Source of the DNA: Litsea cubeba
Taxonomy: Eukaryota > Streptophyta > Magnoliopsida > Laurales > Lauraceae
Length of the DNA stretch: 64,000 nucleotides
Assembly: GCA_012931725.1 (NCBI GenBank)
Contig: CM022951.1
Location: forward strand, 77,554,453 to 77,618,452
Reading direction: 5' to 3'
Part shown: positions 10,389 through 19,294 of the stretch, in pieces
Position numbering within the stretch: position 1 is the stretch's first letter
Layout of the letters: every line of letters starts with the position of its first letter
Notes under the pieces: generated by a model
Databases searched by the model: none
Seen by the model: only the letters and a program-made list of their open reading frames with translations
Told to the model about the DNA's origin: nothing
Program-made: the position numbers and the translations under genes

Positions 10389-11314
10389 TGTAGGTGCAAA
10401 AAATAAACGACCCACAATAAGGAGGTGCCTTAGAGGACTTATCCGAAATGATGATGACTGGGAATGAGTGGATGCCGTCCGAAAGCCTGAAAGAGACAAA
10501 CACATGGTCAGAGGACCCTGGCCTGGGCGGCGCAAGGCTCTCCGATGCCAAAGTCAGTGAACGAGCTGGAACAATGGAAGAAGAGGAGAGGAAGAAGAGA
10601 GGCAGAGTAACGACTCTGAGAGATGAATTGTGCATACCTTGCATGTGGAATGAGGCTCTATTTATAGATGCCTGGTGGTGTCTTTGGACGGTATCTTGGG
10701 CGTGGGGCCTAGTGACTTGGTAGGGAAGTCATGATCAGCCCACTTTGCCATTAATGCGGTCCAATCCAGCCCATTCTGCATTAAATGCGCGTCGGATCAG
10801 CCCACCTCGCATTTAATGCACGTCTTGTTGGGCCAGATCGTGCTGGATGCCTTTGGCGGTAGGGATATCATTGGATCTGTCCTTGGGCCTTGCCCTGATG
10901 TGGCCTCAGTCGCTGGATGCCGCCATGTCAGGGATATGGCGAAGATTGTGGATGGCTGGTTGTCACGTCTGTCTCATTGGCTCGTGCCCCTATTCCTCCA
11001 CGTGTCCGATGACGTGGGGGAATGAGGGGTGCGAGTGGAGGCTCCTCTCTGCTTCGGCTCTCGTCTGGGCTCCTTCAGCCGAGACAGAGACCTTCTGCCG
11101 AAGTGGGCACATGTCTGCCGAAGTGGGCATGTGGAGTAGCCGAGCTCGGCGTTGGCGTTCTGGGCCCACTTGACTTCAGCCGGAGAGCCTGCGCTAGAAG
11201 CCGAAATGAAACTGATGCCACGTGGGAGGCACGCGGAGGGCACGTGAGGGTGTTGAGTCTCATCTGATGGCTGTGATTAGCGTAATCCTGGTACTTAGGA
11301 AATCTCCCCACACA
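10389..11314 (-). repeat. 3' LTR of Tat element (926 bp)
   Basis: TGTAGG...CACACA ends; same length as the right LTR. A TATAAATA box on the minus strand lies at 10659-10666. Rich in GCCGAG/GCCGAA words also found in the LTR of the relative at 37825. Confidence 0.93.
10659..10666 (-). promoter_or_regulatory. LTR TATA box (3' LTR copy)
   Basis: TATAAATA on the minus strand, identical at 22208-22215 in the other LTR. Confidence 0.6.
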
Positions 11315-11330
11315 ATTGCCCCCTAGCCTT
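11315..11330 (-). promoter_or_regulatory. Polypurine tract of Tat element
   Basis: The minus strand reads GGCTAGGGGGCAAT directly against the 5' end of the 3' LTR, the position for plus-strand priming. The relative at 38689 has the parallel GGGGGGCTAT. Confidence 0.6.
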
Positions 11331-11597
11331 TGACCTCTTAAGCGCTCTAGCTTTTAGGGGTTGAAGGCTAGAAAATCTATCTGGGGATACAGCGATCATC
11401 ACTTGGTGTCGCTTCGACTCTTTGAAGCAATAAATGCTCCGATCTGTTCGTCTTGGGATCCGAGTTGGCGGCTACACGCGTAGCTCCTGCGCTGATTGCG
11501 TTGTCACATTAATGAGACGGACACGGGCTTCGAAGCGTCTTTTCGTTCGAAGTGTCTTTTCGAACTCGGAGGTGGTACCCGAACGAGGGTTCCCTTT

Positions 11598-11606
11598 CTA
11601 CAAATA
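11598..11606 (+). promoter_or_regulatory. Candidate TATA-like element for the antisense gene
   Basis: TACAAATAG about 235 bases upstream of the antisense ATG at 11834, followed by a pyrimidine-rich leader. Suggestive only. Confidence 0.3.
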
Positions 11607-11833
11607 GGGTCGTCTCCCTTCTTCTTCTCGCTTCCGATTTCTTTCGCCTTCGCCTTTACCCTCGATTTCTGCTTTAGTGCCTGAGATCTGTTCGAGGAGG
11701 ACGACCGTCGGGCGCGCCCGGATCTGCTCTTGATCTGCCTCTTCGTCCCTGTAAGTCGCTCTGTTCTTCTGTCTGGTTCTTTTTGGGGTTTTTCGATTTC
11801 TAGGGTTTTTCTTCGTCGTCACCCCTTCTAGAC

Positions 11834-14353
11834 ATGGGCACCCCTAGGTTTAGGGTAGATTCCGATGAGGGCTTAGCCAAGTTTAGGGCTGCCTTCAACA
11901 TTCCGGAGGGGGTCCTCCTGAAACCGGCAGACCTTGCCGACGCTGCCCTGTATCGCTGCTACGGCGGCTGGATGCCGTTCCCTCTGATCTCCGTGATCGA
12001 GGGTGGGGTCAAGTTTCCCCTGCACCCCCTACTCAGGGCCTGCCTTAGTCTTTGGTCCCTCGCCCCGGGCCAGTTGATGCCCAATGGCTACAAGGTCATC
12101 ATGGGCACGGCGAAGTTGAACGAGATCTTGGGGACCAACCTAGGCCCTCACGACATCGAGGACACATACGACATCTGCAAGGCTGGGGAGGGAAGATATT
12201 ATCTCCGCGTGAAGCCGCAGCGAAGGGGCTTCGTCCTGGCCTTGGAGGATTCGAGTAAGAACGCCGAGGAAGATTTCTTCTGCGTCTCGGGGGACTGGGA
12301 GTTCGGCCCGGGTGACAGCAGGAGGCTGTCTGTCCCACGTCGCCCTGGGGAGGTCCCAAGTAATTACCATTGCTTTTCTCCTCCTTGCTTTGTTTACCTT
12401 ATCGATGCCGAACTGATACTCTTTTTTGCCTATTGAGCAGAGGCGGGTGCAAGGCGACGCCGAGCTATCAGTGAAGGCTGGACGAGGAATCCTGACGACA
12501 TCAATAAGGTTGAAAGATACAAAGGGCACGAGACCAGGTCCGCTTGGAAGCTGCTTGGGTACACGCCGAGGTATCGCGGTCACTACCAGAGGACCGGCGT
12601 ACCCGAGGTGGACGAGACTCATCCTGACCGTCCAACCGTGTCAGTTGCGGTGTTCAGCGGAGTCCCCCTGATCGACCCCGTCGCCGACCGAACTGCGTCT
12701 GGAGCCGAGGCGTCCACTTCCGATCCGGAGCTGCCGGACTTGACACAGATAGTGGACGCTTATCTCTCCGATCGAGGAGAGGATATGGAGGGAAGCTCGA
12801 GGGAGCCCGTTGTCAAGGACTTGGCCGCCAAGTTTCGGCAGAGGTCATCGTCCTCTGGGGCCCCATCGCTTGCCGGTACTCGTGCTGCTTTGGGTCCGGC
12901 AGGCGCTGGCGCTCCTTCTGCCCCTGCCCCTGCTCCGAGTGGTGGAACTCGGCGACAATCGCCGGAACGCTCGAGGGAGGGATCCCCGCCCAGGAAGAAG
13001 TCAAAGGCGGGGGAGAAGAGTTCGAAGGCTGACCCGCAGCCGAAGGGCAAGACTCCTGCACACGCCCCTGGAGCCAAGGCTCCTCCCGAAAAGGGGGGCG
13101 AGAAGAGCGTACCGAAGGAGAGGAGCGCGCCCGCCGGAAAGAGTGCACCGGGCGGGAAGTCGATTGGAGGGCCGAGCCACGAGCCTACCATCTCGGTGGG
13201 GCAAGGGTCCGGATCGGCCTCCGGGCCCCGAACTGCCCCAGCGCCGTGGAGGCCGAGAATGGAAACACAACCCGGCAAACCCCTGAACGTCGAAGACCGT
13301 CTGCTGGGAAATGCCGAGGTGATCGGGGCCCTTGCCCGGGCCTGTGCTCTGCCACGGGATATGGAGGAGCACGAGAAGTTTGATGACGAGAGCCTGATAT
13401 TGACGGCGATCCAGGCTGACATTCTGGTAAGTGTCTTCTGTGCATTCTTAGCTCGGCTGTTCCTGTTTTGACCCTCCCCTTTCCCCTTGCAGAACGTGCA
13501 GAGGCTCCTAGCCATCCTAGGAAGGAGGGATAGGAACGCATCGAGGGTAACCCGTTTGGAGTCCGAGCGGGAGAAGCTGGAGAAGGAGCTGGAGGCGCAG
13601 CGGAAGGGAATGGAGGAGCTCAAGGTGGCCAGAGCTGGAGAGTCCGCTCGTCTGGCGTCGGCCCTGACCGAGGTCGCCGAACTCTCGTCCAGGATCAATC
13701 ACATAAAAGGCGAGGTCTGGACAAAGAACAAGAAGGTCTCCGAGCTGGAGTCGGAGTTGGCGAGGTCGAAGTCTGAGTCGACGGCGGAGGTAACGAGGCT
13801 ACGAGGGGAGGTGTTGGCTGGTCGTGCTGAGAAGGAGAAGCTGGCGAAGGCGAACGCCGACCTGGAAAAGGGGAAGGCCTCCCTCCAGTCCGAGGTCGAA
13901 TCCGCTTTCCAAAGCGGGGTGGACCGCGCCACTGAGCTGTACGAGAAACAGGTGGAGGAGATCATCTCCATTCTGTTCGAGGAAGGATGCCTGGCCGCAC
14001 TGAGACGTGCGGGGGTCCCTGAAGACCATCCTGTCTATCAGGACCTGCCGAAGTACTCGGACCCGGTTGAGCCGAACTCCGCTCCTGCAACTGAGAGTCC
14101 TTCGATCGAAGCTCCTCCAGCCGTTCCTGTATCGGAAGATGCTCCAGCTGCCCCGGTCTTGAGCGATGCCCCAGTCGCCAGTGAGGCTTTGGCCGTGCCT
14201 CAGGGTGAGACCTCTCCTGCTCCTGGTTCGGCTGAGGTACCAGTTGAAGCCCCTTCTGCCAGCGACGCTCCGAGCGAGGTCACTGCCTCGGCTGAAACTT
14301 TTGGCCCCTCTGGAACGGTGATTGACCTGGTGGAGTCGCCGAGACCGGAGTAG
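11834..14353 (+). CDS. Spliced antisense gene carried by the Tat element (aORF), 790 aa
   Basis: Three exons, 11834-12359, 12441-13426 and 13493-14353, sum to 2373 nt (790 codons plus TAG) with no internal stop. Both introns are GT-AG (80 and 66 bp) with pyrimidine-rich 3' ends. Residues 30-110 (GGWMPFPLISVIEGGVKFPL, ACLSLWSLAPGQLMPNGYK) resemble the 'putative gypsy type transposon' domain (Pfam Transposase_28). A 200-residue Pro/Ala/Ser/Lys-rich linker with NLS-like clusters (RKKSKAGEKSSK) follows, then a coiled coil encoded by exon 3 (about residues 515-660), then a Pro/Ala/Glu-rich tail. The gene converges on gag-pol. Extra antisense ORFs are known in plant Tat elements; their role is not established. 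Clean frame and splice sites contrast with the broken pol of the same copy. Confidence 0.75.
12360..12440 (+). other. Intron 1 of the antisense gene
   Basis: GTAATTACC donor and a T-rich tract ending in GAGCAG at 12440. Removal joins a codon split after its first base (A + AG), which keeps the frame open for the whole of exon 2. Confidence 0.7.
13427..13492 (+). other. Intron 2 of the antisense gene
   Basis: Consensus GTAAGT donor, C/T-rich branch and acceptor region ending CCTTGCAG at 13492, and a phase-0 junction. Without splicing the frame stops at 13471. Confidence 0.75.
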
Positions 14354-14414
14354 CCCTGTCCCTTATGTCCCTTTTGTAGCGCCTCTTCCTTCGAGCCTTG
14401 TAATTTTCTCAATC

Positions 14415-14420
14415 AATAAA
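14415..14420 (+). terminator. Poly(A) signal AATAAA after the antisense gene
   Basis: AATAAA 62 bases after the stop codon on the plus strand, well placed to end the antisense transcript about 1.7 kb before the end of pol. Confidence 0.5.
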
Positions 14421-14747
14421 AGACAAACTTCTTTACTCGTGCATTTTTCCCTGCATTTGCTTCTCTTTTATTTCTAGATGTGCATTGAATGGTGCTTGAA
14501 TGTCTTTAATGTAACGCGTGACTCTCGAGGTGGGAGGAGTCATACGATCCTCATAGTTGTCTGTGCCGATTCTCCGTATTCTGGAGACCATAAATGGCAA
14601 TAAACAGTGGCACGGCTTATGAGGGAAACGGACGGATGCCTCCACTTGGCGTCATCGGATTCGCTGGTCAACGGTTGTGCATTCCGAGTAGCGCACGGGA
14701 GACTTCGCCCCCATAACTTTCTTCGAGGAGTGAGCCCTTCTTCTTCC

Positions 14748-15385
14748 TATAAGTAGGGGCAACAGGCTTGCCATGGGCGATGAAAAGAACTGAACGTAGA
14801 ATAGTTTAGATCGCGCAGACATAAGAACTATGACTGGGGGACATCCTGCAGTTTTTGATCCAGGGGGGATCCTTGCGCCTGCGGGTGGCTTTCTCCAAGG
14901 GGGGAAGCCCATCGTGGTCTGCGCACTCTCTGAAGGAATTCCCCGTGGACCGCGCGCTCTCTGAACGTGGGTTCACGGCCGACCGCCCCCGGGTCGAAAT
15001 CGGATGGGTCGGGTTTCGTTGATGGAGAGAAGAAGAGGAAGAGGGGCGGTGGCGCATTCTCGTCCGACACGGTCTTGCGAGACCGTCGGACTGAAGGTGG
15101 GACTGAGGCCGGACCTGGCGTCCTGTGCCTCCAAACTGGAGAGGTTATGTAATCGCTTTGGTCTGACCAACCAAAGTGTATTATATAGCTCTGTGAAATT
15201 CCGGATCACCCAGAACCTCCAGGCAACGATCCGGCGTCTTCGAGCCTGCAGCCTGAAGAGTCGGTGAAGATCAGAGTCTCCCAGTTTTTATTTCGTTTTC
15301 TGTTTTCAGAGGACTGCGATCCTCCTTTCTGTATTTTGCTTTCTGCTCTGCAACTTTTGTAATAAAGTAACTTCCAATGAATAAA
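14748..15385 (+). other. Possible second small antisense transcription unit
   Basis: A TATAAGTA at 14748, an ATG at 14830 opening a 44-codon frame (to 14964, beginning MTGGHPAVFDPGG), and two AATAAA signals at 15361 and 15380 resemble a compact plus-strand unit. The encoded peptide is not recognised and the frame is short, so the coding call is weak. It may be 3' untranslated sequence of the element. Confidence 0.25.
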
Positions 15386-15629
15386 AAGGACAAACTTTAT
15401 GATCATTCAAACTGTGTGCAGTGCCTTTGAGCCCTCTTTTACTTTTCACGGACTGTTCTGGAATACTTGGCGTTTTTGGGTGTTTGAGTGGTAGCACAGT
15501 TCTCCGAAATGGCTGGCTTTGGCCGAGACGAGCTTTCTTGTGCCGAAGTGGAGTCATCACCCCGTTAGTCTCGGCTGTGGAAGCGTGAGCTCGGCAATGA
15601 TCTTTGAGGGGTGTAAAAACCCTGATCTT

Positions 15630-16090
15630 AGGAGTCCGGCCGAGTGTCCGAACTCGAGGCCTTCTCCAGGGCCCTGGGCCCGGAGCTTTAGGAATCGACC
15701 GAGTCCGGACTCGAGGCCTTTTCCAGGGCGGTGGACCCCATCCGGCCGAGTGTCTGAACTCGAGGCCTTCTCCAGGGCCCAAGGACCGGAGCTTTAGGAA
15801 ACGACCGAGTCTGGACTCGAGGCCTTTTCCAGGGCGGTAGACCCTTGAGTGGGTTCAAAACCCGGGGACTTTAGGAAAGGCTGAGTGTAAGAACTCCAGG
15901 CCATTTCCAGGGCGTAGACCCTTGAGTGGGTTCAAAACCCGGGGACTTTAGGAAAGGCTGAGTGTAAGAACTCCAGGCCATTTCCAGGGCGTAGACCCTT
16001 GAGTGGGTTCAAAACCCGGGGACTTTAGGAAAGGCTGAGTGTAAGAACTCCAGGCCATTTCCAGGGCGTAGACCCAGTGCAGCCGGAATC
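15630..16090. repeat. Tandem repeats in the Tat 3' region (77 bp x3 plus longer diverged units)
   Basis: Three units with a GGGGACTTTAGGAAAGGC core start near 15864, 15941 and 16018 (period 77). Two longer diverged units with GGCCTTTTCCAGGGC cores precede them at 15630-15840. The same motif, as 80-82 bp units, fills 39390-39960 in the non-autonomous relative. They lie between the convergent ends of the antisense gene and pol. Confidence 0.9.
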
Positions 16091-16162
16091 AGTCAGGGAG
16101 AGATGAGAGATCGATGACAAGGCGGAAAGCCGTTTTTATTGATTCTGAGAGTCAATACATCC

Positions 16163-18586
16163 TTAAAAATAAAATTTCTTCAAGTGGGATGCATTCCATG
16201 GTCTCGGCAGTGGCTTGCCTTCTAAGTCTTCGAGCTTGTAGGCTGATTTTCCTGCCTGTGAGACTATTCTGAACGGGCCATGCCAGTTCGGGGCCAGCTT
16301 CCCTTCGTTTGGCTCTCTGTCAGTTGGCAGGGTTTTCTTTAGAACCAGCTCTCCCACGGAGAACCTTCTTTCTCTGACATTTTGATTGTATGCCCTGGCC
16401 AACCGCTGCTGATAGTCGGTCAGTCGCAGGGCTGCCGCTTCTCGTCGTTCGTCTGCCAGCTCTAGCTCCATTGCCAAGTTTGCATCGTTTCGGCCTTGGT
16501 CGACCAACTCTGTCCTTAGGGTGGGGAGGCCGATCTCCAAAGGAATGACTGCCTCCATTCCGAAAGCGAGAGAGAAGGGTGTTGCCGAAGTGGACCTCCT
16601 TGGAGTTGTTCTGTATGCCCATAACACGCTCGGAAGCTCCTCTGTCCATCTTCCCTTTGCCTTGTCCAGTCGCTTCTTCAGGCCATCCAGGATCACTTTA
16701 TTAGAGATTTCTGCCTGGCCATTACTCTGCGGGTAGGCCGGAGTGGAGTAGTGGTTCCTGATGCCGTGCTCTCGGCAGAAGTCTTTGAAGGACTTGGAGT
16801 CGAACTAAGTTCCGTTGTCCGAAATCAGGGTCCGGGGGATGCCGAACCTCGTCAGGATGTTTTTCCAAACGAAGTTCCTGGAGTCCCTGTCCGTGATTGA
16901 GGACAATGGTTCAGCTTCTATCCATTTGGTGAAGTAGTCGGTGGCGACTATCAGCCATCTCTTGTTCCCTGGAGCGCGGTGGAGAGGCCCCACAATGTCC
17001 AGGCCCCATTGAGCGAAGGGCCACGGACTAGTGAGGGGACTCAGGTCTTGAGCTGGCTGGTGGAGGGAGTGGGAGAACTTCTGACACTTCTCGCATTTCC
17101 TGGCGTAAACCTGCGCGTCTTTCTGCATGTAGAGCCACCAGTAACCCTGGCTTATCGCTCTGTAAGCCAGTGATCGGCCTCCGATGTGACTGCCGCAGAT
17201 TCCTTCGTGGATCTCATACAGGAAGTCGTCCACCTTGCTTGGATGGACGCATTGGAGGTATGGCCCTGTGAATGATTTCCGATAGAGTTTGCCTTCGGGA
17301 GAGAGCCAGAATCGAGCTGCCTTGAGTCTGATCCTGTGAGCTTCAGCCTTGTCTTCAGGGAGCTGGTCGTCTTTTAAGAAGGCGACAATCGGATCCATCC
17401 AGCTTGCGCCGAGGTCAGCACAGAGGACAAGCCGAGATGAATGGAGCTCTAAGCTTGACCTCGTTACTGACCCTACCTCAATGGTTCTTTTCTTCCCTGC
17501 TTCGACAGCGGAGGCCAGGTTTGCAAGCGCATCTGCGCGCGTGTTGGTATCTCTGGATATTTGCCTGACCTCGGCTTTCTGGAAATGAGAGAGCAGTTTT
17601 TTCGCAAGGGCTAAGTAGGCCGCCATCCTGTCGTCCCTGGCCTGGTAGTCTCCGGCGAGCTGGCTAGTTACCAATTGAGAGTCGCCGAAGATCACCAGGT
17701 GCTGGGCTCCGAGGATTTGGGCGCTGTTCAACCCTGCAATCAGTGCTTCGTATTCTGCCTCATTATTCGTTGCTTTGAAATCCAGGGTGAAGGCCTGTTC
17801 TATGACCAGACCCTCTGGTGACTGGAGGACTATTCCCACGCCAGCTCTCTTAGAGGTGGAGGATCCGTCGACAAAGATTTTCCACACCGAGGTGGGAGAC
17901 GAATCGACCTCAGTTTTGACTGGCTCGTGCCCTGTGCCCCCCAGTGCCGTGCCGAGCTGGGTCGGAGCCGGGTTGGGGGAGACGAATTCGACAATAAAGT
18001 CTGCCAGAATCTGGGCTTTGATCGCAGTTCGGGGACGGTACTGTATATCATATTGCCCCAGCTCAACTGCCCACTTTGATATGCGCCCTGAAAAGTCAGC
18101 TTTCTTGAACACTGATCGGAGCGGGTGCTCCGTGATCACCACTATAGTGTGGGATTGGAAATAATGGGAGAGCTTGTGGGAGGCACTGACGAGAGCCAAC
18201 GCAAGCTTCTCAAATAGAAGGTACCTGGTCTCGGCATCAAGCAGGGTCTTGCTCGTGTAATAAATTGGTTTTTGGATTCCCTCGTCCTCCCTGATGAGGA
18301 CGGAGCTCACTGCATGATCCGAGACCGCGAGGTACAAATACAGCGTTTCACCCGAGGACGGGGTGGAGAGTAAGGGTGGTGACATTAAATAGGTTTTGAG
18401 TGCGGCCAATGCCTGGTCGCACTCGGGGGTCCACTGGAATTTCAGATTTTTCTTTAGAAGCTGAAAGAAAGGCCTGCACTTATCTGATGACCGGCTGATG
18501 AAGCGATTGAGTGCGGCAGCCATTCCTGTGAGCTTCTGAACTTCCTTCGTGGTAGAGGGGCTCTGAATGCCCTGGATTGCGGTGAT
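16163..18586 (-). pseudogene. pol: Tat pol, C-terminal part: RNase H, second RNase H, integrase
   Basis: Continues the RT frame after the TAG at 18587-18589, with another TAG at 16805-16807. In order: the RT-linked RNase H (FQWTPECDQALAAL, YYTSKTLLDAETRY); a linker; a second, archaeal-type RNase H (IFVDGSSTSKRAGVGIVL, NNEAEYEALIAGL, FGDSQLVTSQL, ADALANLAS), diagnostic of Tat; then integrase with the HHCC zinc finger (HEGICGSHIGG, CEKCQKF) and core (GLDIVGPL, ISDNGT, then QAEISNK after the second stop). A C-terminal PNWHGPFRIV stretch matches integrase tails. Both stops replace what looks like a Gln codon. Confidence 0.88.
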
Positions 18587-19294
18587 CTAGTCCGGATTCG
18601 CCTCTATCCCCCTCCGCGTTACCAAGCTGCCGAGGAACTTGCCGGAGGCGACGCCGAAGGCACATTTGGAAGCGTTTAGCTTGAGCTTGTACGTGCGAAG
18701 GATGTCAAAGATTTGGCCAAGATCCACCAGATGATCGCCGGAGTGCACTGATTTGACGACCATGTCGTCGATGTATACCTCAACCGTCCGGCCGAGCTGA
18801 GCATGGAACATCTTTGTGACGAGACGCTGATAGGTCGCCCCCGCGTTCTTCAGTCCGAAGGGCATCACCTTGTAGCAGTAAGTGCCGCGGGGGGTTATGA
18901 ACGACGTTTTCTCCTCGTCTGGCTCATGGAGCGGAATCTGGTGGTAGCCTCTGTAGGCGTCGAGGAAGCTCATTCGGTCGTGACCGGCGGTGGCGTCGAT
19001 CAGTTGGTCAATCTTTGGAAGGGGGAAGCTGTCTTTAGGGCAAGCCCTGTTCAAGTCTGTGAAGTCCACGCACACCCTCCACTTTCCAGTTTTCTTCTTG
19101 ACCACCACCGTATTGGCTAGCCACACCGGGTACTGGACTTCTCGGATGGCTCCGGCCTTCAGCAGGTTGTCGATTTCTTCGACGACTGCATCTGTCTGCT
19201 GCAGCCCTGCTCTTCGGGCCCTCTGCACTACCGGTTTGTGGTCGGGGTCCACATTCAGCTTGTGGCACATGACCTCAGGGTCGACCCCAGGCAC
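18587..19294 (-). pseudogene. pol: Tat pol, reverse transcriptase part
   Basis: Frame of 235 residues starting MPGVDPEVMCHKLN. It has RT fingers and palm motifs WRVCVDFTDLNRACPKD, FLDAYRGYHQIPL, MPFGLKNAGATYQ and the catalytic YIDD (VEVYIDDMVV), then LNASKCAFGV and KFLGSLVTRRGIEANPD before the TAG at 18587. The usual linker between protease and RT is missing: a short deletion at about 19290-19300 removes it and shifts the frame relative to gag-protease. Confidence 0.87.

Noticed and set aside
10375..11311. Overlapping frames of 66-108 codons in the Tat LTRs
   Set aside because: Present identically in both LTRs, overlapping on both strands, driven by GC-rich composition; no domain.
12760..13698. 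312-residue minus-strand open frame, longest single frame in that area
   Set aside because: It is the GC-rich complement of the antisense gene's exons 2 and 3, low complexity (Ser/Arg/Ala), and spans an intron of the plus-strand gene.
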